Shown in pieces: positions 6,969 through 13,052 of a stretch of 15,890 bases of DNA. The notes beneath the pieces are model-generated. The model was given only the letters and a program-made list of their open reading frames with translations. It did not search any database and was not told the origin of the DNA. A program made the translations under genes and the position numbers. Each line of letters opens with the position of its first letter. Positions within the stretch are counted from its first letter, which is position 1. The stretch spans positions 1 to 15,890 of the forward strand of contig JACPPX010000002.1 of assembly GCA_016190785.1 (NCBI GenBank), in the 5' to 3' direction. Origin of the DNA: Chloroflexota bacterium (GTDB lineage: Bacteria; Chloroflexota; Anaerolineae; UBA7937; JACPPX01).

Positions 6969-7490
6969 ATGCGTGGAATCCGCAAACTATTTGTCGTTGC
7001 TATTCTCTCCTCGCTTGCTGGCTGTGCTCCAGCAATCACCTCAGAACAAGCCGGTCTGGAGGTACGGGTCCAAGACCACGAGGAGGCCATTGATCAGTTT
7101 CAATCAACCGAGGTCACTATCTCTGGCCTGGAGGTGCACACCGCCATCCCCGACCAAGAGGCGGGGTGGATCGATTTACCCCTAGAGCAGATCACTCTGG
7201 ACCTGACCCAGTATGTGGGTGGCCCCTACGCCGTGATCTTTGGCGGGGAAGCACTGCAAGGTTCCTACGATGGCGTGCGGATTACAGTCAGCGAAGCAAG
7301 CGGAGTACTCAAAGACGGCACAGAAGTCGAGCTGGAACTCCCCGAGTTTTCTTCCCTGCCCATCGGTTTTATTGTCCAACCCGATCAGGAGACCATTCTC
7401 CTCTTGGACCTGGTGGTGGTGACTCTGGAGGACCATCTCGAAGGTGGCTACGGTCTACTGCTATCCAGCGCCACCCTAGTCTGGGAGTAG
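6969..7490 (+). CDS. DUF4382-type lipoprotein
   Basis: Predicted 173 residues. AGGAGG at 6955-6960 lies 8 nt before ATG 6969. The signal peptide ends in lipobox LAGC (C19). The mature part follows the DUF4382 pattern: a first strand (LEVRVQDHEEAI), the VTISGLEVH strand, WIDLPLEQITLDL, a GSYDGVRITVSEASGVL core, and a terminal strand pair (ETILLLDLVVV). These domains are extracytoplasmic beta-sandwiches of unknown role. Neither Cys (other than the lipid site) nor His-rich metal motifs are evident, so a redox role is unlikely. It may bind a partner of the same locus. The family call is by pattern and is moderately certain. Confidence 0.78.
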   Translation: MRGIRKLFVVAILSSLAGCAPAITSEQAGLEVRVQDHEEAIDQFQSTEVTISGLEVHTAIPDQEAGWIDLPLEQITLDLTQYVGGPYAVIFGGEALQGSYDGVRITVSEASGVLKDGTEVELELPEFSSLPIGFIVQPDQETILLLDLVVVTLEDHLEGGYGLLLSSATLVWE

Positions 7491-7515
7491 CCCACCCCAA
7501 ATCGCTCCGCTTGAC

Positions 7516-7962
7516 ATGGAAAATCCGACCGCCAACCGACTCCGTCTGTGGGCCGCTGCTCTCTCTATAGGAGCGGCCCTTATTCATGGGATCGCCACCC
7601 CGGAGCATCTCGCGGAGTGGTGGGGGTACGGACTTTTCTTCATTGCCGCAGCGATGGCTCAAGGATTCTATGGATTCATCCTCCTCTTGCAGCCTTGGCG
7701 GTATGATGAGACTGGCGCTATCACCCGTAGTGGGGAGAGTTATGCGCGACTATTCTACATCTTGGGAGTTGCTGGAAACGCGGCGATAATCGGTCTCTAC
7801 ATTATTACCCGCACGGTGGGCATCCCTTTCTTCGGTCCCGAGGCCGGCGAAGTAGAGCCGGTAACTCCAATCAGTGTGATCTCCAAAGTTATCGAAGTAG
7901 CATTGATCGGATGTCTTTTGGCCCTTCTTAGGACGGCGCAAAATAAGACTGCAAAAGTATGA
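7516..7962 (+). CDS. Small four-helix membrane protein of unknown function
   Basis: Predicted 148 residues. Hydrophobic helices lie near 10-26, 36-58, 80-98 and 122-141. The first helix end and following loop contain H24 and H31 (ALIHGIATPEHLAEWWGYG), which could bind metal or a haem, but this is weak evidence. The C-terminus is short and basic. It starts 25 nt after the DUF4382 gene. No good RBS precedes ATG 7516, so it may depend on translation from upstream. I do not recognise the family. It is the last gene of the run before the independent promoter of the DsbA-like gene. Confidence 0.75.
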   Translation: MENPTANRLRLWAAALSIGAALIHGIATPEHLAEWWGYGLFFIAAAMAQGFYGFILLLQPWRYDETGAITRSGESYARLFYILGVAGNAAIIGLYIITRTVGIPFFGPEAGEVEPVTPISVISKVIEVALIGCLLALLRTAQNKTAKV

Positions 7963-7968
7963 ATTTCT

Positions 7969-7997
7969 TTGCTTCACCTCTCATAGAGCAATATAAT
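7969..7997 (+). promoter_or_regulatory. Sigma70-type promoter for the DsbA-VKOR pair
   Basis: TTGCTT (7969-7974) and a perfect TATAAT (7992-7997) are separated by 17 nt. Transcription should start near 8004, giving a leader of about 17 nt that includes the RBS at 8010-8015. The -35 matches 3 of 6 consensus bases. Confidence 0.7.
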
Positions 7998-8009
7998 TTT
8001 TATGAGAAT

Positions 8010-8015
8010 GGAGGT
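8010..8015 (+). promoter_or_regulatory. RBS fixing the TTG start of the DsbA-like gene
   Basis: GGAGGT lies 5 nt before TTG 8021. The two nearby ATG codons (8002 and 8008) are out of frame with the DsbA-like protein, so TTG is the start. Confidence 0.72.
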
Positions 8016-8020
8016 CAGAC

Positions 8021-8698
8021 TTGGCTAAACCCAAACGGGGTAAGGGAAAAAAGAATGTTGGAATAAATCCACTATGGATTCTCGGAGGAGGAATCTTCAT
8101 CGCCATCCTCCTCTTCTTTGTGTTCTCGCCTTCTGGCTTGCCAATCACTCCCTCAACCTCGCCTGGCTCTTCCCAAGTAGAAGATCCCTCCCTAGGCAAT
8201 CCCCAGGCCCCGGTAACCATTATCGAGTACTCCGATTTCCAATGCCCCTTCTGCGCCACTTTTTCTTTGGAGACTTTCCCTCTTCTGCGCGAGCAATATG
8301 TAGATGCAGGGAAGGTTTTCTTCATCTTCCGCGACTTCCCTATCCCTAGCCACCAGCAGGCTCCTAAAGCGGCAGAGGCGGGCAACTGTGCCGCAGAGCA
8401 GGGCCAGTTCTGGGCCATGCATGACACCCTTTTCTCTCACCAGATGGAATGGCAAGGCAATGCTCAAGCAGTGAGCCTATTCCAGGGCTATGCCCAAGAT
8501 CTAGGAATAGATTCGCCTTCTTTTAGCGCTTGTCTCGATTCCGGTAAGTACGCCGGAGAGATCCAGGATGATTTCCAGACCGGGGTGGATGCTGGGGTCA
8601 CTGGGACCCCTACTTTCTTTATCAACGATCAGATCATTGTCGGGGCTCAACCCTTCTCTGAGTTTCAGAGAGTAATCGAACAAGAGTTGTCGTCATGA
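8021..8698 (+). CDS. DsbA-like thiol oxidase, membrane anchored
   Basis: Predicted 225 residues from TTG. A strongly basic N-terminus and one membrane helix (about 18-38) place the domain outside. Motifs: PVTIIEYSDFQCPFCATF with the active-site pair C75-PF-C78 (CPFC), a helical insert, and cis-proline P197 in TGTPTFFIN. Two more Cys, C123 in GNCAAEQG and C171 in SACLDSG, may form a second disulfide in the helical insert, as in some DsbA/BdbD-like proteins of Gram-positive bacteria. It introduces disulfides in secreted proteins. Its stop codon overlaps the start of the VKOR gene (ATGA at 8695-8698), the usual pairing in which VKOR reoxidises DsbA. Confidence 0.94.
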   Translation: MAKPKRGKGKKNVGINPLWILGGGIFIAILLFFVFSPSGLPITPSTSPGSSQVEDPSLGNPQAPVTIIEYSDFQCPFCATFSLETFPLLREQYVDAGKVFFIFRDFPIPSHQQAPKAAEAGNCAAEQGQFWAMHDTLFSHQMEWQGNAQAVSLFQGYAQDLGIDSPSFSACLDSGKYAGEIQDDFQTGVDAGVTGTPTFFINDQIIVGAQPFSEFQRVIEQELSS

Positions 8699-9144
8699 TC
8701 CGCAAAATCCGACTCCTCTCCGCCGGCCTATCCTTACTGGGTATAGCCGTTTCTGGCTACCTGCTTCTCTACAAACTGCAGTTGGCCGATGCCGCCTTCT
8801 GCACCATCGGGGACTGTGAAGTGGTAAATACCAGCCCTTATGCCGAAATCATGGGCATCCCCGTGGCCCTCATCGGGGTTTTGGGATACTCCACCCTCCT
8901 GTTCTTGAACTTGTGGGGAGTGGTGGCAAAAGAAATCTGGGCAGGAAATATCCGCATGACAATTTTACTGGGCTCGCTCTTTGGTGTTCTCTATTCCTCT
9001 TACCTGACTTATATCGAACTTTTCGTCCTCCGTGCCATCTGCCCCTGGTGTGTTGTCTCCGCCATCACTATCTCGGCCATCTTCCTTTTGTCACTGTGGG
9101 AAATAAGATATACTTCGCAAACTGCTTTGCAACAGAGTATCTAG
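8695..9144 (+). CDS. VKOR-family disulfide-generating membrane protein
   Basis: Predicted 149 residues with four hydrophobic helices. All four family cysteines are present: the loop pair C36 and C41 (FCTIGDCEVVN) and the active-site pair C116-PW-C119 (CPWC), plus the conserved Ser S47 in NTSPYA. Bacterial VKOR homologues pass electrons from DsbA to quinones. The start overlaps the DsbA-like stop codon by the ATGA arrangement, so the two proteins are made together. It is a single-domain VKOR with no fused thioredoxin, consistent with a separate DsbA partner. Confidence 0.95.
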   Translation: MIRKIRLLSAGLSLLGIAVSGYLLLYKLQLADAAFCTIGDCEVVNTSPYAEIMGIPVALIGVLGYSTLLFLNLWGVVAKEIWAGNIRMTILLGSLFGVLYSSYLTYIELFVLRAICPWCVVSAITISAIFLLSLWEIRYTSQTALQQSI

Positions 9145-9188
9145 AGTTCAGTCCAGGCTGAGGCTCAGAACCGGGTTGACTAGGCAGA

Positions 9189-9194
9189 TATAAT
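9189..9194 (+). promoter_or_regulatory. Possible -10 element upstream of the LUD gene
   Basis: A perfect TATAAT sits in an AT-rich run, but no acceptable -35 lies 16-18 nt upstream; TTGACT at 9176 is only 7 nt away. It would start RNA near 9201, ahead of the hairpin at 9212-9229. Confidence 0.35.
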
Positions 9195-9211
9195 ATAAGT
9201 AGACGAACGAG

Positions 9212-9232
9212 GCCCGCCGGCTGGCGGGCTTT
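9212..9232 (+). terminator. GC hairpin with short T run, terminator of dsbA-vkor or leader attenuator
   Basis: A perfect 7-bp stem GCCCGCC (9212-9218) and GGCGGGC (9223-9229) with a 4-nt loop is followed by TTTAT. A G-U and an A-U pair can extend the stem outward. The T run is short, so termination may be partial. It lies between the possible -10 at 9189 and the LUD gene RBS (9245-9249). Confidence 0.6.
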
Positions 9233-9256
9233 ATCACGCTTAGCGGAGGATTCTCT

Positions 9257-9868
9257 ATGATCGATTGGAATCGCACCCCCAGCCAGGAAGAGATCGAAGC
9301 CACGATGCAGGCCCTCCAGGCTCGCAAATTTAATCCTTCCTATGTTCCAGACCGGGAGAAGGCTCTAGCTACTCTCTTGCAGTGGATTCCAAAAGGGGCG
9401 GAAGTGATGGAGGGTTTCTCCACCACCCTGATCGAGATCGGATTTGTAGATCACCTAAAAAATTCGGATGACTATATATACTGGCGGAAAAAATTTCAAG
9501 AGGAGACCGATGAGCAAAAGCGGCGCGACCTGCGCCGCCAGGCGACCACTGCCGAATACTTCCTGGGGAGCGTGCAGGCCATTGCCATGACCGGGGAAGT
9601 CATCTCCTGTGACAACTCAGGGAGCCGCCAGGGAGGGTATGTCTATGGGGCCAAAAATGTGATCTGGGTGGTGGGGGTGAACAAGATTGTGCCCGACCTA
9701 GAGACGGCTCTGCGCCGCACTCGGGAGCACGCCCTGCCCCTGGAGGATGCACGGATGAAAAGCCTGGGTGCCAAGGGCAGCCGCATCGGGAAACTGGTCG
9801 TCTACGAATACGAAATCATTCCCCAGCGCATCCGCACCCTTCTGATTGGCGAAAAACTGGGCTTCTAA
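9257..9868 (+). CDS. LUD-domain protein (LutC/YkgG-like, DUF162)
   Basis: Predicted 203 residues. GGAGG at 9245-9249 lies 7 nt before ATG 9257. The sequence reads as a single LUD domain: an N-terminal helical part with EVMEGFSTTLIEIGF, then the core TAEYFLGSVQAIAMTGEVI-CDNSGSRQGGYVYG, VIWVVGVNKIVPDLETALRR and a conserved C-terminal pocket. LUD domains occur in the LutB/LutC lactate-oxidation subunits, but here there are no LutA or LutB genes and no Fe-S cysteines. It is a stand-alone LUD protein of the kind common in anaerobes and Chloroflexota-like genomes, and its substrate is unknown. It is bounded by a hairpin upstream and a strong terminator downstream, so it is probably monocistronic. 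Confidence 0.88.
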   Translation: MIDWNRTPSQEEIEATMQALQARKFNPSYVPDREKALATLLQWIPKGAEVMEGFSTTLIEIGFVDHLKNSDDYIYWRKKFQEETDEQKRRDLRRQATTAEYFLGSVQAIAMTGEVISCDNSGSRQGGYVYGAKNVIWVVGVNKIVPDLETALRRTREHALPLEDARMKSLGAKGSRIGKLVVYEYEIIPQRIRTLLIGEKLGF

Positions 9869-9873
9869 AAATT

Positions 9874-9901
9874 AGCCCTCGCTTTTAGGCGAGGGCTTTT
9901 T
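9874..9901 (+). terminator. Bidirectional intrinsic terminator
   Basis: A perfect 9-bp stem AGCCCTCGC (9874-9882) and GCGAGGGCT (9889-9897) with loop TTTTAG is followed on the plus strand by a T5 run (9897-9901). On the minus strand the same stem is followed by AATTTTTAG. It can therefore end both the LUD transcript and the convergent META-domain transcript. Confidence 0.9.
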
Positions 9902-9945
9902 CCTTGGTGGTTGCTTTTGCACCGAACTATAAGACCGCAGATGTC

Positions 9946-10379
9946 TTATTGGGCAACAAATACAAGTATCCTGTCCCCTGAAGCGTTGTAAATTTCCAGA
10001 AGATTCCCACTTATGCGATAAGAGGCAGCCTCCAGGAAGGTTTGCAGGTAAAAGGCTTCTTGCTCCATAATACCCTCGGGTGTATCACAAGCATCTCTGT
10101 AGCTGAGATCTCCAAAATCGAGAGGTTGCCCTGGTCAGTTGCAGTGTAATTATCTCCATATAAGTTACAACCGCTCAAACCGCTAAAATCATCTTGCCTA
10201 AATCCCAGTGTAATTTGAGTGCCTTCTATCAAATCGTTGCCTTTCATAGAGATTAATTCCCATTCTGTAGCTGCAAGCGGAGGTTGAGGGGGCTCAGAGA
10301 TTGCATTCCCACAAGCCGTCAAAATGAAGGTTATTGCTACCAAAACGAACTGCATAGGTCGGTTTACTTTCCTACACAC
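9946..10379 (-). pseudogene. META-domain lipoprotein broken by a one-base deletion
   Basis: The intact 5' part (GTG 10379 to about 10090) encodes a lipoprotein signal with lipobox LTAC and the first half of a META (HslJ-like) domain: ATEWELISMKG, a FSGLSGCNLYGDNYTA core and LEISATEM. The family motif expected next, T-x-M-A-C-x-x-P-E-x-x-x-x-E-Q, is absent in this frame, and the frame runs into unrelated residues and a stop at 10011. In the next frame the missing half is present and complete (CDTPEGIMEQEAF, FLEAASYRISGNLLEIYN, DRILVFVAQ, stop at 9946-9948). Adding one G after the ATG of TEM restores a 144-residue protein. Either the gene is a recent pseudogene or the base was lost in sequencing. 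META domains are small extracytoplasmic folds linked to heat-shock and antibiotic tolerance in E. coli; role here unknown. If not repaired, only the 122-residue frame would be made. Confidence 0.85.
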
Positions 10380-10416
10380 TTGGCCTTTTGCGTAGCGCCC
10401 AAGACAATAAGAATAA

Positions 10417-10446
10417 TTGACACCGAAGCCATTTGCATAATATAAT
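10417..10446 (+). promoter_or_regulatory. Near-consensus sigma70 promoter of the lipA operon
   Basis: TTGACA (10417-10422) and TATAAT (10441-10446), both exact, are separated by 18 nt. Transcription should begin near 10453, leaving a leader of only about 14 nt before the lipA ATG at 10467. Confidence 0.82.
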
Positions 10447-10466
10447 ACAAAAATACCTATCTAGGC

Positions 10467-11444
10467 ATGGATGATATTGATCTCTTGCCCGAAACCCGCC
10501 AGTACACTCCCCGGCCGGAGTGGCTTAAGGTCCGTCTCCCCAGCGGGCCCAACTACACCCGTCTGAAGGATCTCTTCCATACCCAGAATCTGCATACCGT
10601 CTGCGAAGAGGCCCTCTGCCCCAACATCGCCGAATGCTGGGCGACAGGCACAGCCACAATCATGATTTTGGGTGATGTCTGCACCCGCGGCTGCCGTTTC
10701 TGCGCGGTCACCACCGGCAACCCGCGGGGCTTCGTGGACTGGGAAGAACCATATCGAGTGGCCCGAGCCATCGCCTCTATGGATCTATCCTATGTGGTCA
10801 TCACTTCCGTGGACCGTGATGATCTGGCGGATGGGGGAGCCTGGATCTTTGCCGAGACTGTTCGCCAGGTGAAGAAACTCAGTCCGGGGACCATTGTCGA
10901 AGTGCTAATCCCCGATTTTCAGGGGGATTTGGCTGCTCTCTCCAAAGTAATAGAGGCCCGGCCCCATGTCCTGGGCCAGAATATTGAAACCGTACGCCGG
11001 TTAACTCATGTTGTTCGCGATAAAAGGGCGGGATACGAGCAGACACTAGATGTGCTGCGCGCCAGCAAAGAGATGGAAGATTCCATCTATACCAAGAGCA
11101 GCATGATTTTGGGCTTCGGAGAAAAGAAAGAAGAGGTGGTGGAGACCATGCGCGACCTGCGGACAGCACAAGTAGACCTTCTGGCTCTCGGTCAATATCT
11201 GCGCCCTACCAGCAAAAAGCGACACTATCCAGTGATTGAATATATAACCCCTCAACAGTTTCAGGAATACAAGGAGATCGGAGAAGGGCTGGGATTCTTG
11301 TATGTGGCCTCCGGGCCCCTGGTGCGCAGTTCCTACAAAGCCTGGGAGGCAGCCATGCTCTTTGGAAACCTCAAGCCCACGGGCCCGCGAAATGGCGAAA
11401 ACGGCACAAAGCTCGATTCGGGAGGGAAAGATGAGCGAACCTGA
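10467..11444 (+). CDS. lipA: Lipoyl synthase
   Basis: Predicted 325 residues. It inserts two sulfur atoms into octanoyl chains on lipoyl-domain proteins such as pyruvate dehydrogenase E2 and GcvH. All cluster ligands are present: the auxiliary [4Fe-4S] cysteines C46, C51, C57 (CEEALCPNIAEC), the radical SAM triad C72, C76, C79 (CTRGCRFC), and the C-terminal RSSY (287-290) whose Ser binds the auxiliary cluster. The body holds SVDRDDLADGGA, ETV-RL and IMLGFGE-like (MILGFGEKKEEV) elements. The protein is full length. The RBS is weak (AGG directly before the ATG) and the leader very short. No lipB or lplA is in the window. Its 3' end overlaps the aldehyde dehydrogenase start by 14 nt. Confidence 0.98.
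   Translation: MDDIDLLPETRQYTPRPEWLKVRLPSGPNYTRLKDLFHTQNLHTVCEEALCPNIAECWATGTATIMILGDVCTRGCRFCAVTTGNPRGFVDWEEPYRVARAIASMDLSYVVITSVDRDDLADGGAWIFAETVRQVKKLSPGTIVEVLIPDFQGDLAALSKVIEARPHVLGQNIETVRRLTHVVRDKRAGYEQTLDVLRASKEMEDSIYTKSSMILGFGEKKEEVVETMRDLRTAQVDLLALGQYLRPTSKKRHYPVIEYITPQQFQEYKEIGEGLGFLYVASGPLVRSSYKAWEAAMLFGNLKPTGPRNGENGTKLDSGGKDERT
11421..11425 (+). promoter_or_regulatory. RBS fixing the aldehyde dehydrogenase start inside lipA
   Basis: GGAGG lies 5 nt before ATG 11431 and within lipA coding sequence. An upstream in-frame ATG at 11302 would add 43 non-homologous-looking residues read from lipA in another frame, so it is rejected. Confidence 0.75.
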
Positions 11445-13050
11445 GGTAGTGATTAAGGCCTCGAGCATTTCCTTTCCCCGCGATCGCAAGATATCGTTTA
11501 CCAACGGAGAACTGATCTCTTATGACCCGGCCACCCTCCAGGAGAACGGCCGGGTCAAAGTATCCAGTGAAGAAGATGTCCAGGTCGCGGTGGCCCACGC
11601 CCACCAAGCCTTTCCGCTCTGGTCTAGTATTCCCCTCGGCGAGCGGATCAGCAACCTGAAAAGGCTGAGCAACCTAATTTATGACGATGTGGAGGAAATT
11701 GCGGCACTCGTTTCCCGGGAGTGTGGCAAACCCAAGATCGAGGCCCTGACCTCAGAGATCCTCCCCGTGCTGAATATGATTTCGGTCTACACCTCCCAGG
11801 CCGAAAAATGGCTCGCCGCGGAGAAACCACCCTTCTTCTGGCTGGCCTGGCTCTTAGGGAAATCAGCAAAAATCACCTACAAACCCTTCGGGGTGGTGGG
11901 GGTAATAACTCCCTGGAATTACCCTTTTTATTATGATTTTGGCCCAGCGCTGATGGCCCTTCTTGCCGGGAACACGGTGATCCTCAAGCCCAGCGAATAC
12001 ACTCCCCTGGTGGGAAAGAAAGCCCAGGAACTATTTGCCAAACTGAATCTTCCTCCCGGAACTTTCCAGGTGATCCATGGTGCGGGAGATGTGGGCCAGG
12101 CTCTCATCCGTGCCAGAGTGGACAAGATCGCCTTTACCGGCAGTCCAAAAACCGCCCGTGCAGTTTTGGCTACTGCAGCCGAGAGACTCACTCCGGTGGT
12201 CATGGAGTTGGGAGGCAAAGATGCGGCGATTGTCCTGGAGGATGCACCCCTCGAAACTACCGCTGCAGGAGTTGCCTGGGCTGGGTTAACCTCTGCCGGT
12301 CAGGTCTGCGCTTCGGTAGAGCGGGTTTATGTTAGCGAGAAAATCGCCAAACCCTTTATTGACCGCTTAGTGAACAACGTCCAGGGTCTTCGCATGGGCC
12401 AGGGCCTGGATCCAGAAGTGGATATGGGGCCCCTGACCAATGAGCGGCAGTTGGAGATAGTCAAGGGTCACCTCCGCCAGGCGGTAGAACACGGGGCCCA
12501 AGTCCTCACCGGAGGGAAGACTAAGGATCAGGGCTTGTTCTTTGAGCCAGCGGTGCTCGTGGGGGTGGACCGTTCCATGTCCCTGATGCGCGAGGAAACT
12601 TTTGGACCGGCCCTGCCCGTGGTCGCGGTAAAAGATGAAGAGGAGGCGGTGCGCCTGGCCAATGATTCCAGCTTCGGCCTGACGGCCAGTGTTTGGTCGC
12701 TCAATCGAGAGCGCGCGGAGAAAGTAGCGCAAAGACTGCGGGCCGGGGCGGTGACCATCAACGACCACGCGGTGAGCGCTGGCCTGCCCAATATGCCCTG
12801 GGGAGGGATAGGGGAGAGCGGCTTTGGACGGATCCACGGCCGACAAGGCATGCAAGAGTTCGTTTACCCCTCGGTCATCGTCGGGGAGCGTTTCCCTCGC
12901 TGGAAGAGGTTGTGGTGGTATCCCTATAACCAGAAATCCTATCAATTCTTTAGAAGTCTCCTTGTCTTCTTAACTAATAAACCTCTCCTGGACAAAATCC
13001 GGGCTATCTCTCACCTCTGGCGGAATCTGGATCTTCGCCGTCTGCACTGA
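11431..13050 (+). CDS. NAD(P)-dependent aldehyde dehydrogenase with C-terminal tail
   Basis: Predicted 539 residues. It oxidises an aldehyde to the carboxylate. Motifs: GVVGVITPWNYP with N163, GNTVILKPSEYTP, cofactor-binding FTGSPKT, general base E259 in VVMELGGKD, catalytic C293 in SAGQVCASVER, and EETFGPALPVV. It is about 40 residues longer than the usual 480-500. The extra part is a C-terminal tail after FGRIHGRQGMQEFVYP that is rich in Trp, Arg, Lys and Leu (KRLWWYPYNQKSYQFFRSLL). Such tails occur in long-chain or hydrophobic-substrate aldehyde dehydrogenases and may hold the enzyme to the membrane. Substrate not readable. It is coupled to lipA by a 14-nt overlap and followed 2 nt later by the PHP gene. 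Confidence 0.95.
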   Translation: MSEPEVVIKASSISFPRDRKISFTNGELISYDPATLQENGRVKVSSEEDVQVAVAHAHQAFPLWSSIPLGERISNLKRLSNLIYDDVEEIAALVSRECGKPKIEALTSEILPVLNMISVYTSQAEKWLAAEKPPFFWLAWLLGKSAKITYKPFGVVGVITPWNYPFYYDFGPALMALLAGNTVILKPSEYTPLVGKKAQELFAKLNLPPGTFQVIHGAGDVGQALIRARVDKIAFTGSPKTARAVLATAAERLTPVVMELGGKDAAIVLEDAPLETTAAGVAWAGLTSAGQVCASVERVYVSEKIAKPFIDRLVNNVQGLRMGQGLDPEVDMGPLTNERQLEIVKGHLRQAVEHGAQVLTGGKTKDQGLFFEPAVLVGVDRSMSLMREETFGPALPVVAVKDEEEAVRLANDSSFGLTASVWSLNRERAEKVAQRLRAGAVTINDHAVSAGLPNMPWGGIGESGFGRIHGRQGMQEFVYPSVIVGERFPRWKRLWWYPYNQKSYQFFRSLLVFLTNKPLLDKIRAISHLWRNLDLRRLH

Positions 13051-13052
13051 AC

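Noticed and set aside
9176..9194. TTGACT and TATAAT as a paired promoter before the LUD gene
   Set aside because: Only 7 nt separate the two hexamers; a working sigma70 promoter needs about 16-18 nt.
12367..12945. Long minus-strand open frame inside the aldehyde dehydrogenase
   Set aside because: The plus-strand frame has complete family motifs throughout; the antisense frame has no recognisable motif or RBS and reflects codon bias.
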